DNA of 64,000 nucleotides from Echiichthys vipera (lineage: Eukaryota; Chordata; Actinopteri; Perciformes; Trachinidae), in the NCBI GenBank assembly GCA_963691815.1, contig OY829662.1:28496732-28560731 (forward strand), given 5' to 3'. The position numbers and the translations under genes are program-made. Below are positions 40,466 to 55,925 of the stretch, in pieces. Below the pieces are notes generated by a model. It was not told where the DNA came from, searched no databases, and saw only the letters and a list, made by a program, of their open reading frames with translations. Position 1 is the stretch's first letter, and each line of letters begins with the position of its first letter.

Positions 40466-41558
40466 GGGCAAAACACCACAAAAACATGATGAAACGACTA
40501 TAAACAAACGCAAAACTCCACAGGAACATGATAAAACGACTGAAAACGGATTAAATTACAACAAAAACATGGCAAAAATGACTAAAACCAGATGAAAACA
40601 CCACAAAAACGTGATGAAATGACTAAAGACAGATGAAAACACCACAAAAACGTGACATAAACGACTAAAAACGGATGAAAACACCACAAAAACGTGATAA
40701 AACAACTCTAAACAGACGAACCACACCACAAAAGGTTGATGAAACAACTAAAAACAGAAGAAAAATTCCACAAAAACGTGATGAAACGACTCAAAACAGA
40801 TGAAAACACCACAAAAACATGACAAAAATGACTAAAAACAGATGAAAACACCACCAAATCATGATAGAAAAACTGAAAACAGACGAAACACACCACATAA
40901 ACGTGATGAAACGACTAAAAACAGACGCAAGACACTACAAAAACGTTACAAAACGACTAAAAACAGATGAAACACAACAAAAACGTGATGAAACGACTAA
41001 AAACATACGCAAAACACCACAAAAACAAAATGTAACGACTAGAAACAGACGAAAACACCACAAAAACGTGATGAAATGACTAAAGACGGATGAAAACACC
41101 ACAAAAACGTGACATAAACGACTAAAAACGGATGAAAACACCACAAAAACGTGATAAAACAACTATAAACAGACAAACCACACCACAAAAGGGTGATAAA
41201 ACAACTAAAAACAGAAGAAAAATTCCACAAAAACGTGATGAAACGACTCAAAACAGCTGAAAACACCACAAAAACATGACAAAAATGACTAAAAACAGAT
41301 GAAAACAACACCAAATCATGATAGAAAAACTGAAAACAGACGAAACTCACCACAAAAACGTGATGAAACGACTAAAAACAGACGCAAGACACCACAAAAA
41401 CGTTACAAAACGACTAAAAACAGATGAAACACCACAAAAACGTGATGAAACGACTAAAAGTATACGCAAAACACCACAAAAACAAAATGTAACGACTAGA
41501 AACAGACGAGAACACCACAAAAACGTGATTAAAAGACTAAAAACAGATGAAAACACCA
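40466..41558 (+). repeat. 1,204-bp tandem pair, second member
   Basis: This matches the first member at an offset of 1,204 bp up to about 41558. Private changes include ccacaggaacatg near 40521, gactctaaacag near 40706 and aaaggttgatg near 40733 (a GGG-type monomer that has lost one G). Confidence 0.85.
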
Positions 41559-42659
41559 CAAAAATATGATAAAACAACTAAAAACAGACGAAACACATCA
41601 CAAAAACGTGATGAAACAACTAAAAACAGACTGAAGACACCACAAAACAACTAAAAACAGACGAAAACACCACAAAAACGTGATTAAAAGACTAAAAACA
41701 GACGCAAAACTCCACAAAAACATGACGAAAACGACTAAAAACAGACGCAAAGATCCACAAAAACGTGATGAAACGACTAAAAACAGATGAAAACAACACA
41801 AAAACGTGATGAAACGACTAAAAACAGACAAAAACACCACAAATATGTGATGAAACGACTTAAAACAGATGCAAAACACCACAAAAACATGACAAAACGA
41901 CTAAAAACAGACGAAACACCACAAAAACGTGATGAAAAGACTAAAAACAAACGAGAACACCACAAAAACGTGATGAAACGACTAAAAACAGAAGAAAAAT
42001 TCTACAAAAACATGTTGAAACGACTAAATACGGATGAAAACACCACAAAAACATAACAAAACGAATAAAAACGGATGAAAACACCACAAAAACATGACAA
42101 AACGACTAAAGACAGATGAAAACACCACAAAAATATGATAAAACAACTAAAAACAGACGAAACACATCACAAAAACGTGATGAAACGACTAAAAACAGAC
42201 TGAAGACACCACAAAACAACTAAAAACAGACGAAAACACCAAAAAAACGTGATGAATCGACTTGAAACAGATGAAAACAACACAAAAACGCGATGAAACA
42301 ACTAAAAACAGACGCAAAGTTCGATGAAAACATGACAAAACGACTAAAAACAGACGAAACACACCACAAAAACGTTATGAAACGACTAAAAACAGACGCA
42401 AGACACGACAAAAACGTGATGAAACGCCTAAAAACAGACGAAAACAAAACAAAAACATGACAAAACGACTAAAAACGGATGAAAACACCACAAAAACATG
42501 ACAAAAATGACTAAAAACAGATGAAAACACCACAAAAACGTGATGAAACGACTAAGTAGAGATGAAAACACCACAAAACGTGATAAAACAACTATAAACA
42601 GACGAAACACACCACAAAAGGGTGATAAAACGACTAAAAACAGAAGAAAATTTCCACAG
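41559..42659 (+). repeat. Mosaic segment of D- and late-type monomers
   Basis: About 27 monomers, including the cagactgaag short monomer twice (near 41629 and 42197), an agttcgatgaaaac monomer near 42317, and gtaagtagagatg-type monomers. Its right part has the same order as about 47740-48250 and 53860-54370. No sequence other than the satellite is present. Confidence 0.72.
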
Positions 42660-44140
42660 AGACATGTTAAAACAACTAAAAACAGATGAAAACACTACTA
42701 AAACGTGACAAAACGACTAAAAACAGACGAAAACACTACAAATATGTTATTAAAAGACTTAAAACAGATGAAAACACCACAAAAACATGACCAAACGATC
42801 CAAAACGGATGAAAACACAACAAAAACATGACAAAAATTACTAAAACCAGATGAAAACACCACAAAACGTGATAAAACAACTTAAAACAGATGAAAACAC
42901 CACAAAAACATGACAAAACGAATAAAAACGGAGGAAACACCACAAAAACATGACAAAAATGACCAAAAACAGATGAAAACACCACAAAAACGTGATGAAA
43001 CGAGTAAGTAGAGATGAAAACACCACAAAACGTGATAAAACAACTATAAACAGACGAAACACACCACAAAAACGTGATGAAACGACTAAAAACAGATGAA
43101 AACACCACAAAACTTGATAAGACAACTAAAAACAGATGCAAACACACCATAAAAACATGATGAAACGACTAAAAACAGATGAAAACACCACAAAAACATG
43201 ACAAAACAACTAAAAACAGATGAAAACCCCAGAAAAACGTGATGAAACGACTAAAAACAGACGAAAACACCACAAATATGTGATGAAACGACTTAAAACA
43301 GATGCAATACACCACATAAACATGACAAGGGACTAAAAACAGACGAAAACCCCACAAAAACGTGATGAAACCACTAAAAACAGACGCAAAACCCCACAAA
43401 AACGTGATGAAACGACTAAAAACAGACGAGAACACCACAAATATGTGATGAAACGACTTAAAACAGATGCAAAAGACCACAAAAACATGACAAAACAACT
43501 AAAAACAGACGAAAACAACACAAAAACGTGATGAACGACTAAAAACAGACGCAAAACTCCACAAAAACATGATGAAACGACTAAAAACAGACACAAAACT
43601 CCACAGAAAAATGACAAAACAACTAAAAACAGATGAAAACCCCACAAAAACGTGATAAAAAACTAAAAACAGACGAAACACACCACAAAAAAAGTGATGA
43701 AACGACTAAAAACAGACGAGAACACCACAAAAACGTGATGAAACGACTAAAAACAGTTGAAAACACAACAAAAACGTGACAAAACGATTAAAAACAGATG
43801 AAAACACAACAAAAACATGACAAAACGACTAAAAACAGATGAAAACACCACCAAATCATGATAAAAAAACTGAAAACAGACGAAACACACCACAAAAACG
43901 TGATGAAACGACTAAAAAAAGACGCAAGACACCACAAAAACGTTACAAAACGACTAAAAAAAGATGAAACACCACAAAAACGTGATGAAACGACTAAAAA
44001 CATACGCAAAACACCACAAAAACAAAATGTAACGACTAGAAACAGACGAGAACACCACAAAAACGTGATGAAAGGACTAAAAACCGATGAAAACACCACA
44101 AAAACATGATGAAACGACTAAAAACAAACGCAAAACTCCA
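42660..44140 (+). repeat. Copy of the 37.8-39.3 kb block
   Basis: This matches about 37840-39310 at an offset of 4,824-4,825 bp, with the atgacaagggac monomer near 43326 and the caaaatgtaacgactag monomer near 44025. It differs by scattered bases, for example gcaaaagaccac near 43470 and accacaaaaaaagtgatg near 43690. Confidence 0.8.
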
Positions 44141-44902
44141 CAGAAACATGATAAAACGACTAAAAACAGATGATGAAAACGTCTAAAAACAGATGAAAAC
44201 ACCACAAAAACATGACAAAAAAGACTAAAAACAGATGAAAACACCACAAAAACGTAACAAAACGGTTAAAAACAGACAACACCACAAAAACATAACAAAA
44301 CGAATTTAAACGGATGAAAACACCACAAAAACATGACAAAACAACTAAAAACAGACGAAACACATCACAAAAACGTGATGAAACGACTAAAAACAGACTG
44401 AAGACACCACAAAACAACTAAAAACAGATGAAAACAACAAAAAAACGTGATGAACCGACTTAAAACAGATGAAAACACCACAAAAACGTGACAAAACAAT
44501 TAAAAACAGACAACAACACCACAGAAACATAACAAAATGAATAAAGACGGATGAAAACACCACAAAAACGTGATAGAGCAACTATAAACAGACGAAACAA
44601 ATCACAAAAGGGTGATGAAACGACTAAAAACAGACGCAAGATATCACAAAACGACTAAAAACAGATGAAAACACCAAAAAAACGAGACAAAACGACTAAA
44701 AACAGATGAAAACACCACAAAAACAAGTAGGAAACGACTAAAAACAGATAAAAAAACCCACAAATATGTTATGGAACGACTTAAAACAGATGAAAACACC
44801 ACAAATATGTGATGAAACGACTTAAAACAGATGCAATACACCACAAAAACATGACAAGGGACTAAAAACAGACGAAAACCCCACAAAAACGTGATGAAAC
44901 CA
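44141..44902 (+). repeat. Short mosaic with a 23-bp monomer, left of the 3,703-bp pair
   Basis: About 18 monomers. At 44158-44180 only 23 bp separate two successive ctaaaaac cores, a loss of about two subunits compared with the matching place near 46697. The segment also has the gacaacaacacc short monomer near 44511 and a caagtaggaaacgac variant near 44724. Confidence 0.72.
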
Positions 44903-47900
44903 CTAAAAACAGACGAAACACATCACAAAAACGTGATGAAACGACTAAAAACAGACTGAAGACACCACAAAACAACTAATAACAGATGAAAACAACAAAA
45001 AACCGTGATGAACCGACTTAAAACAGATGAAAACACCACAAAAACGTGACAAAACAATTAAAAACAGACAATAACACCACAGAAACATAACAAAATGAAT
45101 AAAGACGGATGAAAACACCACAAAAACGTGATAGAACAACTATAAACAGACGAAACAAATCACAAAAGGGTGATGAAACGACTAAAAACAGACGCAAGAT
45201 ATCACAAAACGACTAAAAACAAATGAAAACACCAAAAAAACGAGACAAAACGACTAAAAACAGATGAAAACACCACAAAAACATGATGAAACGACTAAAA
45301 ACAGATGAAAACACCACAAATATGTTATGAAACGACTTAAAACAGATAAAAAACACCACAAAAACATGACAAAAATGACTAAAAACAGATGAAAACACCG
45401 AAAAACGTGACAAAAATGACTAAAAACGGATGAAAACACCACAAAAACGTGATATAACAACTATAAACGGACGAAACACACCACAAAAGGGTGATGAAAC
45501 GACTAAAAACAGACGAAAACACCACAAATATGTTATGAAACGACTTAAAACAGATGAAAAAAACACAAAAACATGACAAAAATGACTAAAAACAGATGAA
45601 AACACCACAAAAACGTGATGAAACGAATAAGAAGAAATGAAAACACCACAAAACGTGATAAAACTACTTTAAACAGACGAAACACACCACAAAAGGGTGT
45701 TAAAACGACTAAAAACAGAAGAAAAATTCCTCAAAAACGTGATGAAACGACTAAAAACAGATGAAAACACCACAAATATGTTATATAACGACTTAAAACA
45801 GATGAAAACACCACAAATATGTGATGAAACGACTTAAAACAGATGCAATACACCACAAAAACATGACAAGGGACTAAAAACAGACGAAAACCCCACAAAA
45901 ACGTGATGAAACCACTAAAAACAGACGCAAAACCCCACAAAAACGTGATGAAACGACTAAAAACAGACGAGAACACCACAAATATGTGATGAAACGACTT
46001 AAAACAGATGCAAAACACCACAAAAACATGACAAAACAACTAAAAACAGACGAGAACACCACAAAAACGTGATGAACGACTAAAAACAGACGCAAAACTC
46101 CACAAAAACATGATGAAACGACTAAAAACAGACACAAAACTCCACAGAAAAATGACAAAACAACTAAAAACAGATGAAAACCCCACAAAAACGTGATAAA
46201 AAACTAAAAACAGACGAAACACACCACAAAAAAACGTGATGAAACGACTAAAAACAGTTGAAAACACAACAAAAACGTGACAAAACGATTAAAAACAGAT
46301 GAAAACACAACAAAAACATGACAAAACGACTAAAAACAGATGAAAACACCACCAAATCATGATAAAAAAACTAAAAACAGACGAAACACACCACAAAAAC
46401 GTGATGAAACGACTAAAAAAAGACGCAAGACACCACAAAAACGTTACAAAACGACTAAAAAAAGATGAAACACCACAAAAACGTGATGAAACGACTAAAA
46501 ACATACGCAAAACAACACAAAAACAAAATGTAACGACTAGAAACAGACGAGAACACCACAAAAACGTGATGAAAGGACTAAAAACCGATGAAAACACCAC
46601 AAAAACGTGATGAAACGATTGAAAACAGGGGCAAAACACCACAAAAACATGATGAAACGACTAAAAACAAACGCAAAACTCCACAGAAACATGATAAAAC
46701 GACTAAAAACAGATGAAACACACCACAAAAACGTGATGAAACGTCTAAAAACAGATGAAAACACCACAAAAACATGACAAAAAAGACTAAAAACAGATGA
46801 AAACACCACAAAAACGTAACAAAACGGTTAAAAACAGACAACACCAAAAAAACATAACAAAACGAATATAAACGGATGAAAACACCACAAAAACATGACA
46901 AAACAACTAAAAACAGACGAAACACATCACAAAAACGTGATGAAACGACTAAAAACAGACTGAAGACACCACAAAACAACTAAAAACAGATGAAAACAAC
47001 AAAAAAAGGTGATGAACTGACTTAAAACAGATGAAAACACCACAAAAACGTGACAAAACAATTAAAAACAGACAACAACACCACAGAAACATAACAAAAT
47101 GAATAAAGACGGATGAAAACACCACAAAAACGTGATAGAACAACTATAAACAGACGAAACAAATCACAAAAGGGTGATGAAACGACTAAAAACAGACGCA
47201 AGATATCACAAAACGACTAAAAACAGATGAAAACACCAAAAAAACGAGACAAAACGACTAAAAACAGATGAAAACACCACAAAAACATGATGAAACGACT
47301 AAAAACAGATGAAAACACCACAAATATGTTATGAAACGACTTAAAACAGATGAAAAAAACACAAAAACATGATAAAAATGACTAAAAACAGATGAAAACA
47401 CCACAAAAACGTGATGAAACGACTAAGAAGGAATGAAAACACCACAAAACGTTATAAAACAACTATAAACAGACGAAACACACCACAAAAGGGTGATAAA
47501 ACGACTAAAAACAGAAGAAAAATTCAACAAAAACGTTATGAAACGACTAAATACAGATGAAAACACCACAAAAACATAACAAAACTAATAAAAACGGATG
47601 AAAACACCACAAAAACTTGACAAAACGACTAAAAACAGATGAAAACACCACAAAAATATGATAAAACAACTAAAAACAGACGAAACACATCACAAAAACG
47701 TGATGAAACGACTAAAAACCGACTGAAGACACCACAAAACAACTAAAAACAGACGAAAACACCAAAAAAACGTGATGAATCGACTTGAAACAGATGAAAA
47801 CAACACAAAAACGCGATGAAACAACTAAAAACACACGCAAAGTTCCATGAAAACATGACAAAAAGACTAAAAACATACGCAAAACTCCACAAAAACGTGA

Positions 47901-48605
47901 TGAAACGACTAAAAACAGATGAAAACACCACAAAACGTGATAAAACAACTAAAAACAGACGAAACACACCACAAAAACGTGATGAAACGACTAAAAACAG
48001 ACGCAAGACACAACAAAAACGTGATGAAACGCCTAAAAACAGACGAAACAAAACAAAAACATGACAAAACGACTAAAAACGGATGAAAACACCACAAAAA
48101 CATGACAAAAATGACTAAAAACAGATGAAAACACCCAAAAACGTGATGAAACGACTAAGTAGAGATGAAAACACCACAAAACGTTATAAAACAACTATAA
48201 ACAGACGAAACACACCACAAAAGGGTGATAAAACGACTAAAAACAGAAGAAAATTTCCATAGAGACATGTCAAAACAACTAAAAACAGATGAAAACACTA
48301 CTAAAACATAACAAAACGACTAAAAACAGACGAAAACACTTCAAATATGTTATTAAAAAACTTAAAACAGATGAAAACACCACAAAAACATGACCAAACG
48401 ATCAAAAACGGATGAAAACACCACAAAAACATGACAAAAATTACTAAAACCAGATGAAAACACCACAAAACGTGATAAAACAACTAAAAACAGATGAAAA
48501 CACCACAAAAACATGACAAAACGGTTAAAAACAGACAACAACACCACAAAAACATAACAAAACGAATATAAACGGATGAAAACACCACAAAACATGACAA
48601 AAAAA
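44903..48605 (+). repeat. 3,703-bp tandem pair, first member
   Basis: The unit starts at ctaaaaacagacgaaacac (44903) and starts again at 48606. It holds two internal related segments: the cagactgaag to gcaagatatc stretch near 44955-45205 recurs near 46965-47210. It also contains the aggggcaaaac monomer near 46628 and the agaaaatttcc monomer near 48248. Confidence 0.9.
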
Positions 48606-51600
48606 CTAAAAACAGACGAAACACATCACAAAAACGTGATGAAACGACTAAAAACAGACTGAAGACACCACAAAACAACTAATAACAGATGAAAACAACA
48701 AAAAACCGTGATGAACCGACTTAAAACAGATGAAAACACCACAAAAACGTGACAAAACAATTAAAAACAGACAATAACACCACAGAAACATAACAAAATG
48801 AATAAAGACGGATGAAAACACCACAAAAACGTGATAGAACAACTATAAACAGACGAAACAAATCACAAAAGGGTGATGAAACGACTAAAAACAGACGCAA
48901 GATATCACAAAACGACTAAAAACAAATGAAAACACCAAAAAAACGAGACAAAACGACTAAAAACAGATGAAAACACCACAAAAACATGATGAAACGACTA
49001 AAAACAGATGAAAACACCACAAATATGTTATGAAACGACTTAAAACAGATAAAAAACACCACAAAAACATGACAAAAATGACTAAAAACAGATGAAAACA
49101 CCGAAAAACGTGACAAAAATGACTAAAAACGGATGAAAACACCACAAAAACGTGATATAACAACTATAAACGGACGAAACACACCACAAAAGGGTGATGA
49201 AACGACTAAAAACAGACGAAAACACCACAAATATGTTATGAAACGACTTAAAACAGATGAAAAAAACACAAAAACATGACAAAAATGACTAAAAACAGAT
49301 GAAAACACCACAAAAACGTGATGAAACGAATAAGAAGAAATGAAAACACCACAAAACGTGATAAAACTACTTTAAACAGACGAAACACACCACAAAAGGA
49401 TGTTAAAACGACTAAAAACAGAAGAAAAATTCCTCAAAAACGTGATGAAACGACTAAAAACAGATGAAAACACCACAAATATGTTATATAACGACTTAAA
49501 ACAGATGAAAACACCACAAATATGTGATGAAACGACTTAAAACAGATGCAATACACCACAAAAACATGACAAGGGACTAAAAACAGACAAAAACCCCACA
49601 AAAACGTGATGAAACCACTAAAAACAGACGCAAAACCCCACAAAAACGTGATGAAACGACTAAAAACAGACGAGAACACCACAAATATGTGATGAAACGA
49701 CTTAAAACAGATGCAAAACACCACAAAAACATGACAAAACAACTAAAAACAGACGAGAACACCACAAAAACGTGATGAACGACTAAAAACAGACGCAAAA
49801 CTCCACAAAAACATGATGAAACGACTAAAAACAGACACAAAACTCCACAGAAAAATGACAAAACAACTAAAAACAGATGAAAACCCCACAAAAACGTGAT
49901 AAAAAACTAAAAACAGACGAAACACACCACAAAAAAACGTGATGAAACGACTAAAAACAGTTGAAAACACAACAAAAACGTGACAAAACGATTAAAAACA
50001 GATGAAAACACAACAAAAACATGACAAAACGACTAAAAACAGATGAAAACACCACCAAATCATGATAAAAAAACTAAAAACAGACGAAACACACCACAAA
50101 AACGTGATGAAACGACTAAAAAAAGACGCAAGACACCACAAAAACGTTACAAAACGACTAAAAAAAGATGAAACACCACAAAAACGTGATGAAACGACTA
50201 AAAACATACGCAAAACACCACAAAAACAAAATGTAACGACTAGAAACAGACGAGAACACCACAAAAACGTGATGAAAGGACTAAAAACCGATGAAAACAC
50301 CACAAAAACGTGATGAAACGATTGAAAACAGGGGCAAAACACCACAAAAACATGATGAAACGACTAAAAACAAACGCAAAACTCCACAGAAACATGATAA
50401 AACGACTAAAAACAGATGAAACACACCACAAAAACGTGATGAAACGTCTAAAAACAGATGAAAACACCACAAAAACATGACAAAAAAGACTAAAAACAGA
50501 TGAAAACACCACAAAAACGTAACAAAACGGTTAAAAACAGACAACACCAAAAAAACATAACAAAACGAATATAAACGGATGAAAACACCACAAAAACATG
50601 ACAAAACAACTAAAAACAGACGAAACACATCACAAAAACGTGATGAAACGACTAAAAACAGACTGAAGACACCACAAAACAACTAAAAACAGATGAAAAC
50701 AACAAAAAAAGGTGATGAACTGACTTAAAACAGATGAAAACACCACAAAAACGTGACAAAACAATTAAAAACAGACAACAACACCACAGAAACATAACAA
50801 AATGAATAAAGACGGATGAAAACACCACAAAAACGTGATAGAACAACTATAAACAGACGAAACAAATCACAAAAGGGTGATGAAACGACTAAAAACAGAC
50901 GCAAGATATCACAAAACGACTAAAAACAGATGAAAACACCAAAAAAACGAGACAAAACGACTAAAAACAGATGAAAACACCACAAAAACATGATGAAACG
51001 ACTAAAAACAGATGAAAACACCACAAATATGTTATGAAACGACTTAAAACAGATGAAAAAAACACAAAAACATGATAAAAATGACTAAAAACAGATGAAA
51101 ACACCACAAAAACGTGATGAAACGACTAAGAAGGAATGAAAACACCACAAAACGTTATAAAACAACTATAAACAGACGAAACACACCACAAAAGGGTGAT
51201 AAAACGACTAAAAACAGAAGAAAAATTCAACAAAAACGTTATGAAACGACTAAATACAGATGAAAACACCACAAAAACATAACAAAACTAATAAAAACGG
51301 ATGAAAACACCACAAAAACTTGACAAAACGACTAAAAACAGATGAAAACACCACAAAAATATGATAAAACAACTAAAAACAGACGAAACACATCACAAAA
51401 ACGTGATGAAACGACTAAAAACCGACTGAAGACACCACAAAACAACTAAAAACAGACGAAAACACCAAAAAAACGTGATGAATCGACTTGAAACAGATGA
51501 AAACAACACAAAAACGCGATGAAACAACTAAAAACACACGCAAAGTTCCATGAAAACATGACAAAAAGACTAAAAACATACGCAAAACTCCACAAAAACG

Positions 51601-52222
51601 TGATGAAACGACTAAAAACAGATGAAAACACCACAAAACGTGATAAAACAACTAAAAACAGACGAAACACACCACAAAAACGTGATGAAACGACTAAAAA
51701 CAGACGCAAGACACAACAAAAACGTGATGAAACGCCTAAAAACAGACGAAACAAAACAAAAACATGACAAAACGACTAAAAACGGATGAAAACACCACAA
51801 AAACATGACAAAAATGACTAAAAACAGATGAAAACACCCAAAAACGTGATGAAACGACTAAGTAGAGATGAAAACACCACAAAACGTTATAAAACAACTA
51901 TAAACAGACGAAACACACCACAAAAGGGTGATAAAACGACTAAAAACAGAAGAAAATTTCCATAGAGACATGTCAAAACAACTAAAAACAGATGAAAACA
52001 CTACTAAAACATAACAAAACGACTAAAAACAGACGAAAACACTTCAAATATGTTATTAAAAAACTTAAAACAGATGAAAACACCACAAAAACATGACCAA
52101 ACGATCAAAAACGGATGAAAACACCACAAAAACATGACAAAAATTACTAAAACCAGATGAAAACACCACAAAACGTGATAAAACAACTAAAAACAGATGA
52201 AAACACCACAAAAACATGACAA
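48606..52222 (+). repeat. 3,703-bp tandem pair, second member
   Basis: This is nearly identical to the first member through about 52222. The differences I noticed are few: aaaaggatgtt near 49397 against aaaagggtgtt, gacaaaaacccc near 49588 against gacgaaaacccc, and acaccacaaaaac near 50217 against acaacacaaaaac. A recent event, or recent gene conversion, is implied. Confidence 0.9.
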
Positions 52223-52559
52223 AACGAATAAAAACAGATGAAAAAAGCACAAAAACATGACAAAAATGACTAAAAACAGATGAAAACACCACAAAAACGT
52301 GATGAAACAAGTAAGTAGAGATGAAAACACCACAAAACGTGATAAAACAACTATAAACAGACGAAACACACCACAAAAACGTGATGAAACGACTAAAAAC
52401 AGATGAAAACACCACAAAACTTGATAAGACAACTAAAAACAGATGAAAACACACCACAAAAACATGATGAAACGACTAAAAGCAGATGAAAACACCACAA
52501 AAACATTACAAAACAACTAAAAACAGATGAAAACCCCAGAAAAAGGGTGATGAAACGAC
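52223..52559 (+). repeat. Link between the 3,703-bp and 3,367-bp pairs
   Basis: About eight monomers. The segment matches about 54644-54980 at an offset of 2,421 bp, including the gaaacaagtaagtagag monomer and the ccccagaaaaagggtgatg monomer. The two big tandem pairs therefore share common parts and are not independent families. Confidence 0.78.
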
Positions 52560-55500
52560 TAAAAACAGACGAAAACACACCACAAATATGTGATGAAACC
52601 ACTTAAAACAGATGCAATACACCATAGAAACATGACAAAAATTACTAAAAAGAGATGAAAAAACCACCAAATCATGATAAAAAACTAAAAACAGACGAAA
52701 CACACCACAAAAACATGATGAAACGACTATAAACGAATGAAAACACCACAAAAACGTGACAAAACGATTTAAAACAGACAACACCACAAAATCATAACAA
52801 AACGAATAAAAACGGATGAAAACACAACAAAAACATGACAAAACACCTAAAAACTGATGAAAACACCACAAAAATATGATAAAACAACTAAAAACAGACG
52901 AAAACACGACAAAAATGTGATGAAATTACTAAAAACAGACTAAACCACTACAAATATGTTATGAAACGACTTAAAACAGATGAAAACACTACAAAATGTG
53001 ATAAGACAACTAAAAACAGACGAAACACACCAAAAAAACGTGATGAAACTACTAAAAACAGATGAAAACACCACAAAACGTGATAAAACTACTAAAAACA
53101 GACGAAACACACCACAAAAACGTGATGAAACGACTAAAAACAGACGCAAGATACCACAAAAACGTGATGAAACGCCTAAAAACAGACGAAAACAAAACAA
53201 AAACATGACAAAACGACTAAAAACGGATGAAAATACCACAAAAACATGACAAAAATGACTAAAAACTGATGAAACACCACAAAAACATGATGAAACGACT
53301 AAGTAGAGATGAAAACACCACAAAACGTGATAAAACAACTATAAACAGACGAAACACACCACAAAAGGGTGATAAAACGACTAAAAACAGAAGAAAAATT
53401 CCACAAAAACGTGATGAAACGACTAAAAACAGATGACAACACCACAAATATGTTATGAAACGACTTAAAACAGATGAAAAAAACACAAAAACATGATAAA
53501 AATGACTAAAAACAGATGAAAACACCACAAAAACGTGATGAAACGACTAAGAAGGAATGAAAACACCACAAAACGTTATAAAACAACTATAAACAGACGA
53601 AACACACCACAAAAGGGTGATAAAACGACTCAAAACAGAAGAAAAATTCAACAAAAACGTTATGAAACGACTAAATACGGATGAAAACACAACAAAAACG
53701 TAACAAAACGAATAAAAACGGATGAAAACACCACAAAAACATGACAAAACGACTAAAAACAGATGAAAACACCACAAAAATATGATAAAACAACTAAAAA
53801 CAGACGAAACACATCACAAAAACGTGATGAAACGACTAAAAACAGACTGAAGACACCACAAAACAACTAAAAACAGACGAAAACACCAAAAAAACGTGAT
53901 GAATCGACTTGAAACAGATGAAAAGAACACAAAAACGCGATGAAACAACTAAAAACAGACGCAAAGTTCCATGAAAACATGACAAAAAGACTAAAAACAG
54001 ACGCAAAACTCCACAAAAACGTGATGAAACGACTAAAAACAGATGAAAACACCACAAAACGTGATAAAACAACTAAAAACAGACGAAACACACCACAAAA
54101 ACGTGATGAAACGACTAAAAACAGACGCAAGACACCACAAAAACGTAATGAAACGTTTAAAAACAGACGAAACAAAACAAAAACATGACAAAACGACTAA
54201 AAACGGATGAAAACAACACAAAAACATGACAAAAATGACTAAAAACAGATAAAAACACCCAAAAACGTGATGAAACGACTAAGTAGAGATGAAAACACCA
54301 CAAAACGTGATAAAACAACTATAAACAGACGAAACACACCACAAAAGGGTGATAAAACGACTAAAAACAGAAGAAAATTTCCACAGAGACATGTCAAAAC
54401 AACTAAAAACAGATGAAAACACTACTAAAACGTGACAAAACGACTAAAAACAGACGAAAACACTTCAAATATGTTATTAAAAAACTTAAAACAGATGAAA
54501 ACACCACAAAAACATGACCAAACAATCAAAAACGGATGAAAACACCACAAAAACATGACAAAAATTACTAAAACCAGATGAAAACACCACAAAACCTGAT
54601 AAAACAACTAAAAACAGATGAAAACACCACAAAAAAATGACAAAACGAATAAAAACAGATGAAAAAAGCACAAAAACATGACAAAAATGACTAAAAACAG
54701 ATGAAAACACCACAAAAACGTGATGAAACAAGTAAGTAGAGATGAAAACACCACAAAACGTGATAAAACAACTTAAAACAGACGAAACACACCACAAAAA
54801 CGTGATGAAACCACTAAAAACAGATGAAAACACCACAAAACTTGATAAGACAACTAAAAACAGATGAAAACACACCACAAAAACATTATGAAACGACTAA
54901 AAACAGATGAAAACACCACAAAAACATTACAAAACAACTATAAACAGATGAAAACCCCAGAAAAAGGGTGATGAAACGACTAAAAACAGACGAAAACACA
55001 CCACAAATATGTGATGAAACGACTTAAAACAGATGCAATACACCATAAAAACATGACAAAAATTACTAAAAACAGATGAAAACACCACCAAATCATGATA
55101 AAAAACTAAAAACAGACGCAAGACACCACAAAAACGTGATGAAATGACTAAAAACAGACGAGAACACCACAAAGACGTGATGAAACGACTATAAACAAAT
55201 GAAAACACCACAAAAACGTGAGAAAACGATTTAAAACAGACAACACCACAAAATCATAACAAAACGAATAAAAACGGATGAAAACACAACAAAAACATGA
55301 CAAAACACCTAAAAAGTGATGAAAACACTACAAAAATATAATAAAACAACTAAAAACAGACGAAAACACGACAAAAATGTGATGAAATTACTAAAAACAG
55401 ACTAAACCACTACAAATATGTCATGAAACGACTTAAAACAGATGAAAACACTACAAAATGTGATAAGACAACTAAAAACAGACGAAACACACCAAAAAAA

Positions 55501-55925
55501 CGTGATGAAACGACTAAAAACAGATGAAAACACCACAAAACGTAATAAAACAACTAAAAACAGACGAAACACAAAACAAAAACGTGATGAAACGACTAAA
55601 AACAGACGCAAGACACCACAAAAACGTGATGAAACGCCTAAAAACAGACGAAAACAAAACAAAAACATGACAAAACGACTAAAAACGGATGAAAACACCA
55701 CAAAAACATGACAAAAATGACTAAAAACTGATGAAACACCACAAAAACATGATGAAACGACTAAGTAGAGATGAAAACACCACAAAACGTGATAAAACAA
55801 CTATAAACAGACGAAACACACCACAAAAGGGTGATAAAACGACTAAAAACAGATGAAAACACCACAAATATGTAATGAAACGACTTAAAACAAATGAAAA
55901 AAACACAAAAACATGATAAAAATGA
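52560..55925 (+). repeat. 3,367-bp tandem pair, first member
   Basis: The unit runs from the agacgaaaacacacc monomer (52567) to the same monomer at 55934. Within it, the stretch near 52940-53250 recurs near 55402-55711 at an offset of 2,462 bp. It contains three GGG-type monomers or more, an agaaaatttcc monomer near 54374 and the accataaaaacatg monomer near 55043. Confidence 0.9.
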
